The position numbers and the translations under genes were made by a program. Shown in pieces: positions 1 through 7,840 of a DNA stretch of 64,000 nucleotides. Under the pieces are notes generated by a model. The model made no database searches. It was given only the letters and a program-made list of their open reading frames with translations, and was not told the origin of the DNA. Source of the DNA: Haloarcula laminariae (GTDB lineage Archaea; Halobacteriota; Halobacteria; Halobacteriales; Haloarculaceae); NCBI RefSeq assembly GCF_025457605.1, contig NZ_JAMZFY010000001.1:1240001-1304000 (forward strand). The letters run 5' to 3'. Within the stretch, counting starts at the first letter, position 1. Each line of letters begins with the position of its first letter.

Positions 1-1
1 C

Positions 2-2422
2 GGCGCCGTCGCCGGGTGTAGTAGCGGCGACGAAGAGACCACCGCGACGGGGACGGCCACCGGGACGCCGACCGGCGGGCAGACACAGGACGGCGCCTCG
101 ATGAGCGCGTCCGTCGAGACAGCCGTCGCGGCCGAGTGGAACGCGATGCGGGCCCGCATCTGGGACGCCCACGCGGCGGGGCTCGCGGGTGCGACCGACT
201 CTGGCGCGACCGTCGCCCAGTCGACCTTTGCCCGCTTCGAGAACGCCGGGGGCGAGTACGGGGCCCACGAGATGCTGGAGTCGACGAGCGAGCAGAGCTA
301 CGAGGGCTTCGAGGAGGCGCTCGGGGCGCTGCGCGAGGGGCTCGAAGCGGGCGACATGGAAGCGGCCGGCGAGGCGGCGAACTCGGCGAGCACGCATCTG
401 TCCAACGCCCAGTGGTCCCTGCTGAGCGGGGCGGCCGCGGAGCTGTTCGAACTGCAGTTGCTCGGCGCCACGGCGCAGAACGCCGGCTTCCTGGCGGCGT
501 CGGGCAACCTAGACGCGGCGGGCACCGTCGCGTCGAACGTCGCGAGCCGGTTCGAGTCGTCGCCGGTGTACGACAGCCTCGAATCGGCCGAGGGCGACGC
601 CTACGACCGCTTCGAGAGCGCCCTCTCGTCGGCCAGTTCAGCCGCCGACAGCGGCGACGCGGCGGCGGTCCAGTCGGCCGCCGACGACGCCTTCAGTGCG
701 GCCATCGACGGGAGCTACGCCCTCGCCGGTGACGAAATCGTCGCCGGGACCGGCCACATGGCCACGCTCCAGGCCCGAGGGCGGGACGCCGCCACGGTCG
801 GGTCGATGGGCGGCCCCTCGACCGACTACGCCCACGCGGCCGCGCTGACGATATACCGGGCGCGGGCCTACGACTGCCACTGGCTCGCCGCCCGCGGCGA
901 GAGCGAGCAGGCGGCGACGATGGCCGGCGACATCTTCGCCCACTTCGAGGGCGCGAACGCACACGAAGCGCTCGAATCGGCCGACGAAGCGGCGTACGAG
1001 TCCTTCGAGACCGGGCTGTCGGAGCTCAAGACCGCAATCGAGAACGGGAACAGTTCGGCCGTCGACAGCGCGGTCGAAACCGTCGATTCGAGCCTCGTGA
1101 CTGGCGTCGAGGCGCTGGCCGGCGCCGACGCCCCCCTGCTGGAAGCGGCCTTCTTCCGGGCGCGCTTCGCCGACGCCTACGAGCTGTACCAGTTCGGGGA
1201 GAGCGACGTCGCCGCGACCGTCGCGGAGTCGCTGTTCCAGCGCTTCGAGCAGAACGAACTGGACTTCCACGAGACCGTCGAGGACACCAGCGAACAGCTC
1301 TACACCAGCTTCGAGGAGGAGCACCTCAGCGGCCTCATCGACGCCTTCGAGAACGCGAACGACGGCGACGTCGAGACCCACTACGAGGGCGTCAACTCGA
1401 CGCTGCTCTCGTTCGAGACGGAGGCCGGGACCGCGGCGACGGTCAGCGGGGCCGAGGGGGCCTACATGGCCGCCCGCGGCTCCGACGCCGCGGCGGTCGA
1501 CGCGCTCGGAGAGGACAGCCGCGCACAGGCCATCGCACAGAGCGCGTTCCAGCACTTCGAGGGCGGCGCCGGCGGCTTCCACGAGGCGCTGGAAGACGCC
1601 GACGAGTCGGTGTACGAGTCCTTCGAGACCGAACTCGGGGCAATCGGCACCGCGGCCGGCGACGGCGACGCCGTCTACCCCGCCGCGAAGTCGTTCAACG
1701 CAGAGGCGCTGTCGGCCATCTACGCGGTCGTCGGCGCCGGCGGCGGCACTCAGGGCGCGGCGGCCGCGGTGATGCAGGACGTGTTCGCCCACTTCGAGGC
1801 GGCGCGCGTCCACGAACTCATCGAGGACGCCGACCACAACGCCTACGAGACCTTCGAGGGCGGGCTCGACGCCTACATCACCGCACTGGAGGACGGGGGC
1901 GACGTCGAGGCGGCCGCGGACACGTTCGCCGACGGCGCCCAGTACGCGGAGTTCGCGCTCGTCGACAGCGTCGAATCGCTGCCGCTCGACCTCGACCTCG
2001 CGGGCGGGGCCGGGGGGGCGAGCGAGGGCGGCGAGAGTGGCGGCGAGTCCGACCTGACGGGCGGCCCGAACGTCGCCGACGGGAGCCCGAGCGACGCCGA
2101 CCACGTCGTCGACATGAACGCGGTCGCCTTCGAGCCCGCCGACCTCACCGTCTCGCAGGGCGACACCGTCGCCTGGGTCCACAGCGCCGGGGAGCCTCAC
2201 TCGGTGACCGCTTACGGCGAGGAGATTCCGGACGGGGCGACGTACTGGGCGTCGGGCGGGTTCGATTCCGAGGACGCCGCCCGGAGCGGCTGGGAGAACG
2301 GCGAGGGCGCGGTGCAGTCCGGTCAGTACTACACTCACACCTTCGAGACGACCGGGACCCACCAGTACTGCTGTATCCCCCACGAGGCGGCGGGGATGAC
2401 AGGCAGCGTCACGGTCGAGTAG
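2..2422 (+). CDS. DUF5059-type lipoprotein with C-terminal halocyanin/plastocyanin copper domain (5' end outside window)
   Basis: The reading frame is open from the first bases of the window and begins with GAVAGC followed by Ser/Gly/Thr-rich residues, so the lipobox cysteine is visible and the signal peptide lies outside the window. An internal ATG at 101 is not the start. Six copies of a helical repeat containing F-x-x-F-E and a later Y-x-x-F-E begin near bases 223, 538, 932, 1231, 1543 and 1780, which fits the DUF5059 family. The last 100 residues form a cupredoxin domain with copper ligands in EPHSV and CCIPHEAAGM. The product is probably a membrane-anchored, externally facing copper protein that carries electrons or binds metal. 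What the helical repeats do is not known to me. Confidence 0.85.
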   Translation, partial: GAVAGCSSGDEETTATGTATGTPTGGQTQDGASMSASVETAVAAEWNAMRARIWDAHAAGLAGATDSGATVAQSTFARFENAGGEYGAHEMLESTSEQSYEGFEEALGALREGLEAGDMEAAGEAANSASTHLSNAQWSLLSGAAAELFELQLLGATAQNAGFLAASGNLDAAGTVASNVASRFESSPVYDSLESAEGDAYDRFESALSSASSAADSGDAAAVQSAADDAFSAAIDGSYALAGDEIVAGTGHMATLQARGRDAATVGSMGGPSTDYAHAAALTIYRARAYDCHWLAARGESEQAATMAGDIFAHFEGANAHEALESADEAAYESFETGLSELKTAIENGNSSAVDSAVETVDSSLVTGVEALAGADAPLLEAAFFRARFADAYELYQFGESDVAATVAESLFQRFEQNELDFHETVEDTSEQLYTSFEEEHLSGLIDAFENANDGDVETHYEGVNSTLLSFETEAGTAATVSGAEGAYMAARGSDAAAVDALGEDSRAQAIAQSAFQHFEGGAGGFHEALEDADESVYESFETELGAIGTAAGDGDAVYPAAKSFNAEALSAIYAVVGAGGGTQGAAAAVMQDVFAHFEAARVHELIEDADHNAYETFEGGLDAYITALEDGGDVEAAADTFADGAQYAEFALVDSVESLPLDLDLAGGAGGASEGGESGGESDLTGGPNVADGSPSDADHVVDMNAVAFEPADLTVSQGDTVAWVHSAGEPHSVTAYGEEIPDGATYWASGGFDSEDAARSGWENGEGAVQSGQYYTHTFETTGTHQYCCIPHEAAGMTGSVTVE

Positions 2423-2429
2423 GCGACCG

Positions 2430-3122
2430 TCAGCTCGCGCCGGCCTGGCAGTTCCGGACCTCCTCGACGAACGCCAGGAAGTTGTCGAACAGCCGTTTGG
2501 CCTCGCGGGCGGCCTCGTAGTTGTCGTCCGTAATGTCCGCCAGGACGGACTCGATTCGCTGGTCGGAGAGTTCGTCTTTTCCCCGTGTGACCGACCGGGC
2601 GGTGGCCATGTCGTACTCGGGGTGGAACTGCACCGCGAAGACGCGGTCCTTGCGGAAGCCGTGGATGCCGTAGTCGTTCCTGGCGAAGACGGTTGCGCCG
2701 GGCGGTGCCTCGGCGACGTGGTCGGAGTGGGTCGTGAAGACGGTCAGCCGGTCGTCGAGCCCGTCGAGCAGCCTGTTGTCCCCGTCCTGTTCGACCGTGC
2801 GGTAGCCGATTTCGTACTCGCCCATGCTCCGGACGCGCCCGCCCATGACATCGGCGAGCAGCTGGTGGCCGTAACAGACCCCAAGCGCCGGCAACCCCGC
2901 CTCGACGGCCTCGCCCACCCAGGTCTTCAGCCGGCCGATCCACTCCCGGTCCCAGTACACCGACGCCCACGAGCCGGTCACCACGAACCCGTCGTAGCGG
3001 AAGTCGGGCGGCACCTCGCCGGACGGGCAGTGGAACACGTCCAGGTCCGCATCGAGTTCGCGGCGGAAGTTCTCCCGTGTCTCGTCGGCCGCCTGGGCCG
3101 CGTTCAGCAGCGCGAGACGCAT
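2430..3122 (-). CDS. Class I glutamine amidotransferase domain protein (GMP synthase-like)
   Basis: This 230-residue cytoplasmic protein has the class I amidotransferase triad: nucleophile Cys83 in GVCYGHQ, and His167 and Glu169 in VQFHPEYD. There is no attached synthetase domain, so it is a stand-alone member of the GMP-synthase-like or gamma-glutamyl-hydrolase-like group. Such proteins release ammonia from glutamine or hydrolyse gamma-glutamyl bonds. The substrate cannot be read from the sequence. It converges on the copper lipoprotein gene with a gap of 7 bases and looks monocistronic. A role in glutamine use for corrin amidation is possible because of the cobalamin genes nearby, but nothing links it directly. 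Confidence 0.85.
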   Translation of the reverse strand: MRLALLNAAQAADETRENFRRELDADLDVFHCPSGEVPPDFRYDGFVVTGSWASVYWDREWIGRLKTWVGEAVEAGLPALGVCYGHQLLADVMGGRVRSMGEYEIGYRTVEQDGDNRLLDGLDDRLTVFTTHSDHVAEAPPGATVFARNDYGIHGFRKDRVFAVQFHPEYDMATARSVTRGKDELSDQRIESVLADITDDNYEAAREAKRLFDNFLAFVEEVRNCQAGAS

Positions 3123-3174
3123 GTGACAGCCTTCCGGCCGCCGGCTGAATACCCCACCAGTCGTGTCAAAACTT

Positions 3175-3200
3175 GCCAGACCCCGTCGACAGCGCTACGT
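3175..3200. repeat. Intergenic 25-26 base element similar to one at 13418-13442
   Basis: The segment GCCAGACCCCGT-(C)-GACAGCGC-(T/C)-ACGT occurs here and again at 13418-13442 with one indel and one substitution. Both copies are intergenic and follow a TGTCAAA. Only two copies were noticed by eye. It could be a regulatory site, a remnant of a mobile element, or chance. Confidence 0.3.
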
Positions 3201-3259
3201 GGGTCGACACTGCGGGCCTGTGGCCGCACGTTCGGCCCTACAACAGTTGTCGGCGGCGC

Positions 3260-3631
3260 TCACTCCTCGACCGGGAACGCCTCGTGAAGCACGTCGTGGG
3301 CCTCGCCCAGGCCCGAGAGGACGTCCTCGCCCTGGGCGGTGATGCGGCTCACGGCCCGTTCGGCGTCCCGCACGGCGACGAGTCGGCCGCGCATGTAGTC
3401 GTACTCGTCCGTCTCCTCGTCGGTGCGGGCGATTTCCTCTTCGAGGTCCACCAGCGCGGCGTCGAGGTGGCGCTCTATGGCGGACAGCGTCTCCGCGTTC
3501 GCCAGCGCCTCGATGGGACCGGACAGGTGCCCCTCCAGCTCGGCTTCCGCGTGCTGGCGCGCGTGGTCGTCTTCGGTACCGAGAACGTTCATGAGGCCCA
3601 GTCGGAGGGCCTCGATTTCGTAGCAGCTCAT
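3260..3631 (-). CDS. DUF3209 family protein, cobalamin-locus associated
   Basis: This is a 123-residue, acidic, all-helical protein starting MSCYEIEALRLGLMNVLG. It matches the DUF3209 family, which in haloarchaea is typically encoded directly after cbiX. It lies 24 bases downstream of cbiX on the same strand and is the last gene of the run. No catalytic motif is visible apart from the conserved Cys3 near the N-terminus. Its biochemical role is unknown. Its position suggests a helper in cobalt insertion or in delivery of the tetrapyrrole. Confidence 0.8.
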   Translation of the reverse strand: MSCYEIEALRLGLMNVLGTEDDHARQHAEAELEGHLSGPIEALANAETLSAIERHLDAALVDLEEEIARTDEETDEYDYMRGRLVAVRDAERAVSRITAQGEDVLSGLGEAHDVLHEAFPVEE

Positions 3632-3655
3632 ATGTGTCAGTGTTCCTCGTCGTAC

Positions 3656-4879
3656 TTACAGCGTCTGGTCGACCAGTTCGCTCACGATGCGGTCGCGGTC
3701 CAGGTGGTCGCCGACGATGTCGTCGGCGTCGTCCGCGCCGACGCCGCCGTACCAGACGCCGTCGGGGTAGACCGCGACCATCGGCCCCTCGCCACAGCGG
3801 CCCAGGCAGGACGACCGCGTGATGCGGGCGTCGCAGTGGTCGCTGTCGCGGACGGCCTGGCGCAGGCGCTCCAGGACCGCCGGCGCGCCGTCGGCGGCAC
3901 ACGTCTGGTTGGTACAGACCGCGACGTGTTTCTCGGGTGCGTCGTGGACGTGTGGATCGTCGGCGACATCCTCGCGGTCCTCGTGTTCGGCCTGGTGGGT
4001 CAGCGCCCGCAACATCGCGCGGGCGCCGCCGGTGTCGTCCTCGTAGCCGTCGAGTTCGACCTTGTACTTGCAGGTGTCACAGGACATCTCGACGCTGCCG
4101 GTCCGGGCCTCCTGCCAGCGGTCCCCCAGCACGTCGAGCAGCCGCGGGTCGGTCCCGAGGGGCTCGCCGAAGCCGGCGTCGACGTAGGGGTACTCGTCGT
4201 CGAACTCGCGGGCGCCGTCCTTGATGCGGCCCGTCAGCACGCCGTCGCCGAGCATGTACGGCAAAACGACGACGGCGTCGGGGCGGGTCTTTGCCACGTC
4301 GTGGAGCGTCTCGGAAAGGAGCGGCTCGGTGACGCCGATGAAGGAGGCGTCGACGCGAGAGAACTCACGGCCCTCGTACAGCAGGCGGGCGAGCTTGTGA
4401 ACGTCGGCGTTGGCGTCGGGGTCAGACGAGCCCCGCGCGCAGACGACCACCGCCACGTCGTCGTCCTCCCGGTCGACGCCCAGCTCGGCCTCGACGGCGG
4501 CCGCGCGGTCGTCGAGCAGCGAGAGCAGGGCGGGGTGGACCCCCAGGTGCGCGCCGTTGTTGATGGTGAGCTCCGGGTGCCGTTCCCGGGCCTGCGTGAC
4601 GGCGAGAGGCACGTCGTTTTTGACGTGGCTCGCGGCAAAGAGCGAGAGGTGGACGACCGACACCTGCGAGACGGTCGCCGCCAGCCCCGAGATGGCCTCG
4701 TCGATGGCCGGCTCGGCGAGTTCGAGGAAGGCGGCGTCGACGGGGATGCCGAGCCGGCCTTCGAGGGACGCGGCCAGCTCGCGGACCTGCTCGTTTGACT
4801 TCTCCCGGCGGGAGCCGTGTCCCGCGAGCAGGATAGCCTCGTCGTCGAGGCCCTCGGGGGCGGTGGTGGCTTCGCTCAT
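3656..4879 (-). CDS. cbiX: Sirohydrochlorin cobaltochelatase CbiX fused to a [2Fe-2S] thioredoxin-like ferredoxin domain
   Basis: CbiX inserts Co2+ into sirohydrochlorin at the entry of the oxygen-independent cobalamin pathway. The 407-residue protein starts at the ATG at 4879 (MSEATTAPEG), because the frame upstream of it reads as an antisense-like shadow. Residues 12-260 hold two CbiX half-domains; the chelatase histidine is H21 in AGHGSR. A linker with CDTCKY and His-rich stretches follows. Residues 322-407 form a thioredoxin-fold [2Fe-2S] domain with cysteines C322, C327, C358 and C362. The ferredoxin fusion suggests redox control of metal insertion or electron delivery. The start overlaps the stop of the upstream gene by 4 bases, implying translational coupling. 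Confidence 0.92.
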   Translation of the reverse strand: MSEATTAPEGLDDEAILLAGHGSRREKSNEQVRELAASLEGRLGIPVDAAFLELAEPAIDEAISGLAATVSQVSVVHLSLFAASHVKNDVPLAVTQARERHPELTINNGAHLGVHPALLSLLDDRAAAVEAELGVDREDDDVAVVVCARGSSDPDANADVHKLARLLYEGREFSRVDASFIGVTEPLLSETLHDVAKTRPDAVVVLPYMLGDGVLTGRIKDGAREFDDEYPYVDAGFGEPLGTDPRLLDVLGDRWQEARTGSVEMSCDTCKYKVELDGYEDDTGGARAMLRALTHQAEHEDREDVADDPHVHDAPEKHVAVCTNQTCAADGAPAVLERLRQAVRDSDHCDARITRSSCLGRCGEGPMVAVYPDGVWYGGVGADDADDIVGDHLDRDRIVSELVDQTL

Positions 4880-5535
4880 CTGACTCGCTCGATGCTCCGG
4901 CGGAGCTTGCGGCGACGGCTCGGGGCGAAGAGCCCGGACGATTCGCTGCCCTCGTAGAGCCACTCGCCGACGGCGGGGACGGCGTCGTCGTCGACGCCGA
5001 ACCAGTACCCCGAGGAGGCCTCGCTGGGGTCGTCGTACGGCGCCACGACCGGGACCTCGTCCAGCAGCGACTGGACGGTCCGGAGGAGCTCGCGGCTCTC
5101 GTGGACGAAGGACAGCCCCACCGCGTCGTCGTCGGACTTGAAGCAGACCGTGCCACAGCCCTCGACGAGTCCGCGGAGCAGCTGGCGGTCGTAGTCGGCC
5201 AGGGTGTCCAGCCGGTAGCCCCCGGACTCGCCCTCGAAGGGGAGCCCGAGCGCGCCGCTGGCCCGCTCGCCGAGCGGCCCGACAACCTGGACCGTGTACT
5301 CCTCCTCCCGGCGGGTAATCGAGGTGTCGTGGGCGTAGGGGCGCTCGACGATGCGCTGGTCGGTCCGCTCGGCGCCGGCGATGGTCGCCAGCCGCCGGGC
5401 CGCCGTCTCGTCGGCCGTCCGAACGGTGACGCAGTTCTCGTCGCAGTCGCCGTCGCCAGCCACGCGGCCCCAGAAGTACGCCGTCTCCGGGTGGGCCGCC
5501 AGCATGTCGCCGGGCGGGCCGGTCTCGATGCTCAC
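4876..5535 (-). CDS. Cobalamin-operon protein with two LAGLIDADG-like motifs
   Basis: This 219-residue protein belongs to a family carried inside haloarchaeal cobalamin operons and usually annotated only as a cobalamin biosynthesis protein. Two pseudo-symmetric halves can be seen. Residues 21-29 (FWGRVAGDG) and 120-128 (LRGLVEGCG) resemble LAGLIDADG motifs about 99 residues apart, each followed by beta-strands and a helix such as ETAARRLATI or ESRELLRTVQ. In the second motif the usual acidic residue is Cys127. The tail is basic (RRRKLRRS). This pattern suggests a domesticated homing-endonuclease fold used for DNA binding, comparable in origin to WhiA. That is inference. The gene overlaps both neighbours by 4 bases, so it is firmly part of the operon. 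Confidence 0.7.
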   Translation of the reverse strand: MSIETGPPGDMLAAHPETAYFWGRVAGDGDCDENCVTVRTADETAARRLATIAGAERTDQRIVERPYAHDTSITRREEEYTVQVVGPLGERASGALGLPFEGESGGYRLDTLADYDRQLLRGLVEGCGTVCFKSDDDAVGLSFVHESRELLRTVQSLLDEVPVVAPYDDPSEASSGYWFGVDDDAVPAVGEWLYEGSESSGLFAPSRRRKLRRSIERVR

Positions 5536-5792
5536 GGCTCGGCCTCCCCCAGCGGCTGGCTCCGCGGGGCGTCGGTCCCGGCGTCCTCGACGGTGATGGC
5601 GTCCAGCGGGCAGGCGGCGGCCGCCTGCTCGGCGTCGTCGCGGCGGTCGTCGTCGAAGGTCCCGGCGATGGCGTGGGCGTCGTCAACCTCGATGGCCGCC
5701 AGCCCGTCGGACGCCTCGACGAAGCGGTCGTCCCGGACCAGACAGGCGAAGACGCCGTCGCAGGCCTCGCGGTCGATAGTGACTGTATACAT
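5532..5792 (-). CDS. Small ferredoxin, probably one [3Fe-4S] or [4Fe-4S] cluster
   Basis: This 86-residue protein has C11, C17 and, after a long helix-bearing spacer, C61 followed by Pro (CPLDAI). The CxxxxxC...CP arrangement fits a single-cluster ferredoxin. Only three cysteines are available, which favours [3Fe-4S] or a cluster with a non-Cys ligand. The C-terminal 20 residues are an unstructured tail. It sits between cbiH and the LAGLIDADG-like gene with a 4-base overlap downstream. It could donate electrons to a corrin-pathway reduction, for example with the ferredoxin-fused CbiX or CbiH, but no partner is shown by the sequence. Confidence 0.85.
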   Translation of the reverse strand: MYTVTIDREACDGVFACLVRDDRFVEASDGLAAIEVDDAHAIAGTFDDDRRDDAEQAAAACPLDAITVEDAGTDAPRSQPLGEAEP

Positions 5793-5794
5793 TG

Positions 5795-6754
5795 TCAGTA
5801 ATCGTATTTCGTCTCGTAGCCACGGGGCGTGACCATCCGGTCGTCCCAGACGTAGGTGTCCTCGTTGCCGACCAACAGCGTGGTCGTCATGTCCACGAGG
5901 TCGGTCTCGCCCAGCTCGGGGAGCTCCTGCAGCTCGACGATCTCGACCTGCTCGTCCTCGCGGCCGGCGGCGTGGACGACGCCGACAGGGGTCTCGGGGT
6001 CCCGGTGTTCGAGCAGTATCTCACAGCACTTCTGGTAGTTCTCGCGTCGCTTTCGGCTCCACGGGTTGTAGATGCTGATGGTGAAGCCCTCCTTGGCGGT
6101 CGCGTGGAGCCGCGACTCGATGGTCGGCATGTCCGTGAGGTGGTCCGACAGCGAAATCGAGACCGTATCGTTGACCAGGGGCGCGCCGACCCGCGCGGCA
6201 CAGGACTGGGCCGCGGGGACGCCGGGCACCACGTCGAAGTCGAGCATCGACGCCGTCGCGCCCTTGGACTCAATGATTTCGAGCGCGAGCCCGGCCAGCG
6301 CATAGACGTTCGGGTCGCCGCTCCCGATGATGGCCACGTCGTTGCCCGCGAGGGCCCGGTCGATAGCCTCCTCCGTTCGGGAGACCTCGCCGCACATCGG
6401 CGTGTTGTAGATATCCTCGGCCCCCTCGACGACCTCGTCGGGGAGCAGTTCAACGTAGGTTGTATAACCGACGATGTGCTCGGCATCGAGCAGGGCCGAG
6501 CGCGCTCTCGCGGTCATGCCGTCGGGCTGGCCGGGACCGAGGCCGACGGCGACGAACCGCCCGGGGTCGGCCTCGAAGTCGTCGACGGTCGCGCCGACCT
6601 CCTCCTCGTCGCTGGAGGCCCCACAGGAGCTCCCGGAGGAGTCGGAGTCGCTCGCGCCGCACTTCGAGCCGGTGTCGGCCGCCGCGTCGGTGGTTGTCCC
6701 GTCGGTCGATGCGCCACATTTCGATTCGGTGGACTCGGTGTTGTCGGTGCTCAT
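5795..6754 (-). CDS. cbiH: Cobalt-precorrin-3B C17-methyltransferase paralogue with Cys-containing N-terminal tail
   Basis: This is a 319-residue SAM-dependent tetrapyrrole methyltransferase. Core motifs are VGLGPGQPDG near residue 70, GSGDPNVYALAG, and VPGVPAAQSCAARVGAPLVND, all typical of CbiH/CobJ, which methylates C17 and contracts the ring. An extra 60-residue disordered N-terminus carries three near-identical pieces, KCGAS at 12-16 and 31-35 and SCGAS at 43-47, in an otherwise Ser/Asp/Thr-rich stretch. It lies 3 bases after a second cbiH. Haloarchaea commonly carry two cbiH copies; which one performs ring contraction cannot be decided here. Confidence 0.88.
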   Translation of the reverse strand: MSTDNTESTESKCGASTDGTTTDAAADTGSKCGASDSDSSGSSCGASSDEEEVGATVDDFEADPGRFVAVGLGPGQPDGMTARARSALLDAEHIVGYTTYVELLPDEVVEGAEDIYNTPMCGEVSRTEEAIDRALAGNDVAIIGSGDPNVYALAGLALEIIESKGATASMLDFDVVPGVPAAQSCAARVGAPLVNDTVSISLSDHLTDMPTIESRLHATAKEGFTISIYNPWSRKRRENYQKCCEILLEHRDPETPVGVVHAAGREDEQVEIVELQELPELGETDLVDMTTTLLVGNEDTYVWDDRMVTPRGYETKYDY

Positions 6755-6757
6755 GGT

Positions 6758-7690
6758 TCAGAAATCCTCCACGTCACGCCCGCCCCGCGGGGTGACGAGG
6801 AACTCGCGGTAGTCGTTATCCCAGACCTCGGTCTCGTGGGTGCCGACGACGATGGACGACCCCATCCCGCCGACCTCCTCGCTGTGGTCCGGCAGTTCGC
6901 CCAGCGTGGTGATGGTCTCGACCTCGTCGTCGAGATTCCGGCCGGCGCTGCCCCGTCCGGCGTCGTTGACGATGGCCGCGGGCACGTCGTCGGCCCGCTC
7001 CTCGCGGAGGACCTCAACGGCCCGCTCGTAGTCGCGCCAGCAGTTGTACAGCACGACGACGAAGCCGCTGATGGCCGCCGCGCGGAGCTTCTCCGCTATC
7101 TCGTCCCAGCCGCGCCACTTGTCCGACAGCGAAATCGTACAGAAGTCGTTCGACAGCGGCGCGCCGAGATTCGCGGCCCCGGAGAGGGCGGCTGTCACGC
7201 CGGGAACGATTTCGATGGGCACGTCGTCGGCCTCGTCCGCCTCGGCCATCTTGAACAGCAGGTCGGACTTCCCGTAGACGTTCGGGTCGCCGCCGGAGAC
7301 GTGGGCCACGTCCTCGCCGGCCCGGACCCGCTCGAAGGCCGCCCGGGCGAGTTCGACCTGTTTGCCCATCGACGAGCGGATGAGGGTCTGGCGGCTCCCG
7401 TCGGGCCGCTCCAGGACGGTCCCTTCCTCGTCGGCCACCTCGCTGTCGTCCGAGACATCCTCGATGGCGGCCGATTCCGGCGGGAGCGTCCCGTCTTTGC
7501 GGAGGAACTCCTGGTAGAGGTTCGAGGCGACGACCGTATCTGCGGTCCGGATGACGTCGCTCGCCCGCTGGGTCATGTGATGGGGGAGTCCGGGACCGAT
7601 ACCGACGACGTAGAGCGTACCGTAGTCGTCGGGCCGTTCCGCCGTCCCGTCGGCCGCGGACTCGGCGACACCGCCGTGGTCGCTACTCAT
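6758..7690 (-). CDS. cbiH: Cobalt-precorrin-3B C17-methyltransferase (first copy of two)
   Basis: This 310-residue CbiH/CobJ-type methyltransferase has GIGPGLPHHMTQRA, SGGDPNVYGKSD and VPGVTAALSGAANLGAPL. It is the first enzyme gene of the cbiH-cbiH-ferredoxin-LAGLIDADG-cbiX-DUF3209 transcription unit. Its ATG at 7690 overlaps the end of a 15-codon leader frame (GATGAGTAG), and the predicted transcript starts at that leader's ATG, so translation of cbiH may depend on the leader. The protein lacks the Cys-bearing tail of the neighbouring copy. Confidence 0.88.
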   Translation of the reverse strand: MSSDHGGVAESAADGTAERPDDYGTLYVVGIGPGLPHHMTQRASDVIRTADTVVASNLYQEFLRKDGTLPPESAAIEDVSDDSEVADEEGTVLERPDGSRQTLIRSSMGKQVELARAAFERVRAGEDVAHVSGGDPNVYGKSDLLFKMAEADEADDVPIEIVPGVTAALSGAANLGAPLSNDFCTISLSDKWRGWDEIAEKLRAAAISGFVVVLYNCWRDYERAVEVLREERADDVPAAIVNDAGRGSAGRNLDDEVETITTLGELPDHSEEVGGMGSSIVVGTHETEVWDNDYREFLVTPRGGRDVEDF

Positions 7691-7730
7691 CGGCTACCGC
7701 CACCGCTCCGACAGTCGTACTGTGGGACAT
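7683..7730 (-). CDS. Candidate 15-residue leader peptide upstream of cbiH
   Basis: The frame reads MSHSTTVGAVAVADE and stops at TAG. That stop overlaps the cbiH start codon region (ATG of cbiH at 7690, TAG at 7685-7683). The leader ATG is 23-29 bases downstream of a TTTTATG TATA element at 7759-7753, the spacing of a leaderless haloarchaeal transcript, so its ATG would be at the RNA 5' end. The seen facts are the frame, the overlap and the spacing. Translation and a coupling function are inference. Confidence 0.45.
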   Translation of the reverse strand: MSHSTTVGAVAVADE

Positions 7731-7752
7731 AGCGAATGCAACGTAGCTTTCG

Positions 7753-7772
7753 CATAAAACAATTTTGCTTGT
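7753..7772 (-). promoter_or_regulatory. cbiH-operon promoter: TATA element plus upstream motif shared with cbiT
   Basis: On the minus strand ACAAGCAAAATTG (7772-7760) is followed directly by the TATA-like TTTTATG (7759-7753). The same arrangement, with 12 of 13 motif bases conserved, precedes cbiT at 11289-11270. In both cases the next ATG (7730 and 11246) lies 23-24 bases from the TATA edge, giving leaderless transcripts. The motif overlaps the BRE position and is a candidate operator for a cobalamin regulator. Confidence 0.6.
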
Positions 7773-7840
7773 TTTACTGCAAGCTAGCCTTCTGTGGTGA
7801 CAGAGGAAACTGGTTTCCGGCCGTGACGGGTGGGGTGGGT

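Noticed and set aside
638-2383. Long open frame antisense to the copper lipoprotein
   Set aside because: Rich in Arg/Gly/Val with no domain, and mirrored on a clear coding strand; an effect of high G+C.
3173-4798. Long open frame antisense to cbiX
   Set aside because: Composition is that of an antisense frame, while the opposite strand encodes a full CbiX with its catalytic His and cluster cysteines.
4876-5535. Active homing endonuclease or intein in the cobalamin operon
   Set aside because: No intein splice motifs, one acidic residue is missing, and the gene is tightly coupled by overlaps to both neighbours, so it is a resident gene.
4880-5686. N-terminal extension of cbiX in frame
   Set aside because: The extra residues are Arg/Pro-rich and overlap the LAGLIDADG-like and ferredoxin genes; the internal ATG at 4879 fits the family.
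5792-7732. Open frame antisense to both cbiH genes
   Set aside because: No recognisable domain, and both cbiH genes are complete on the other strand.
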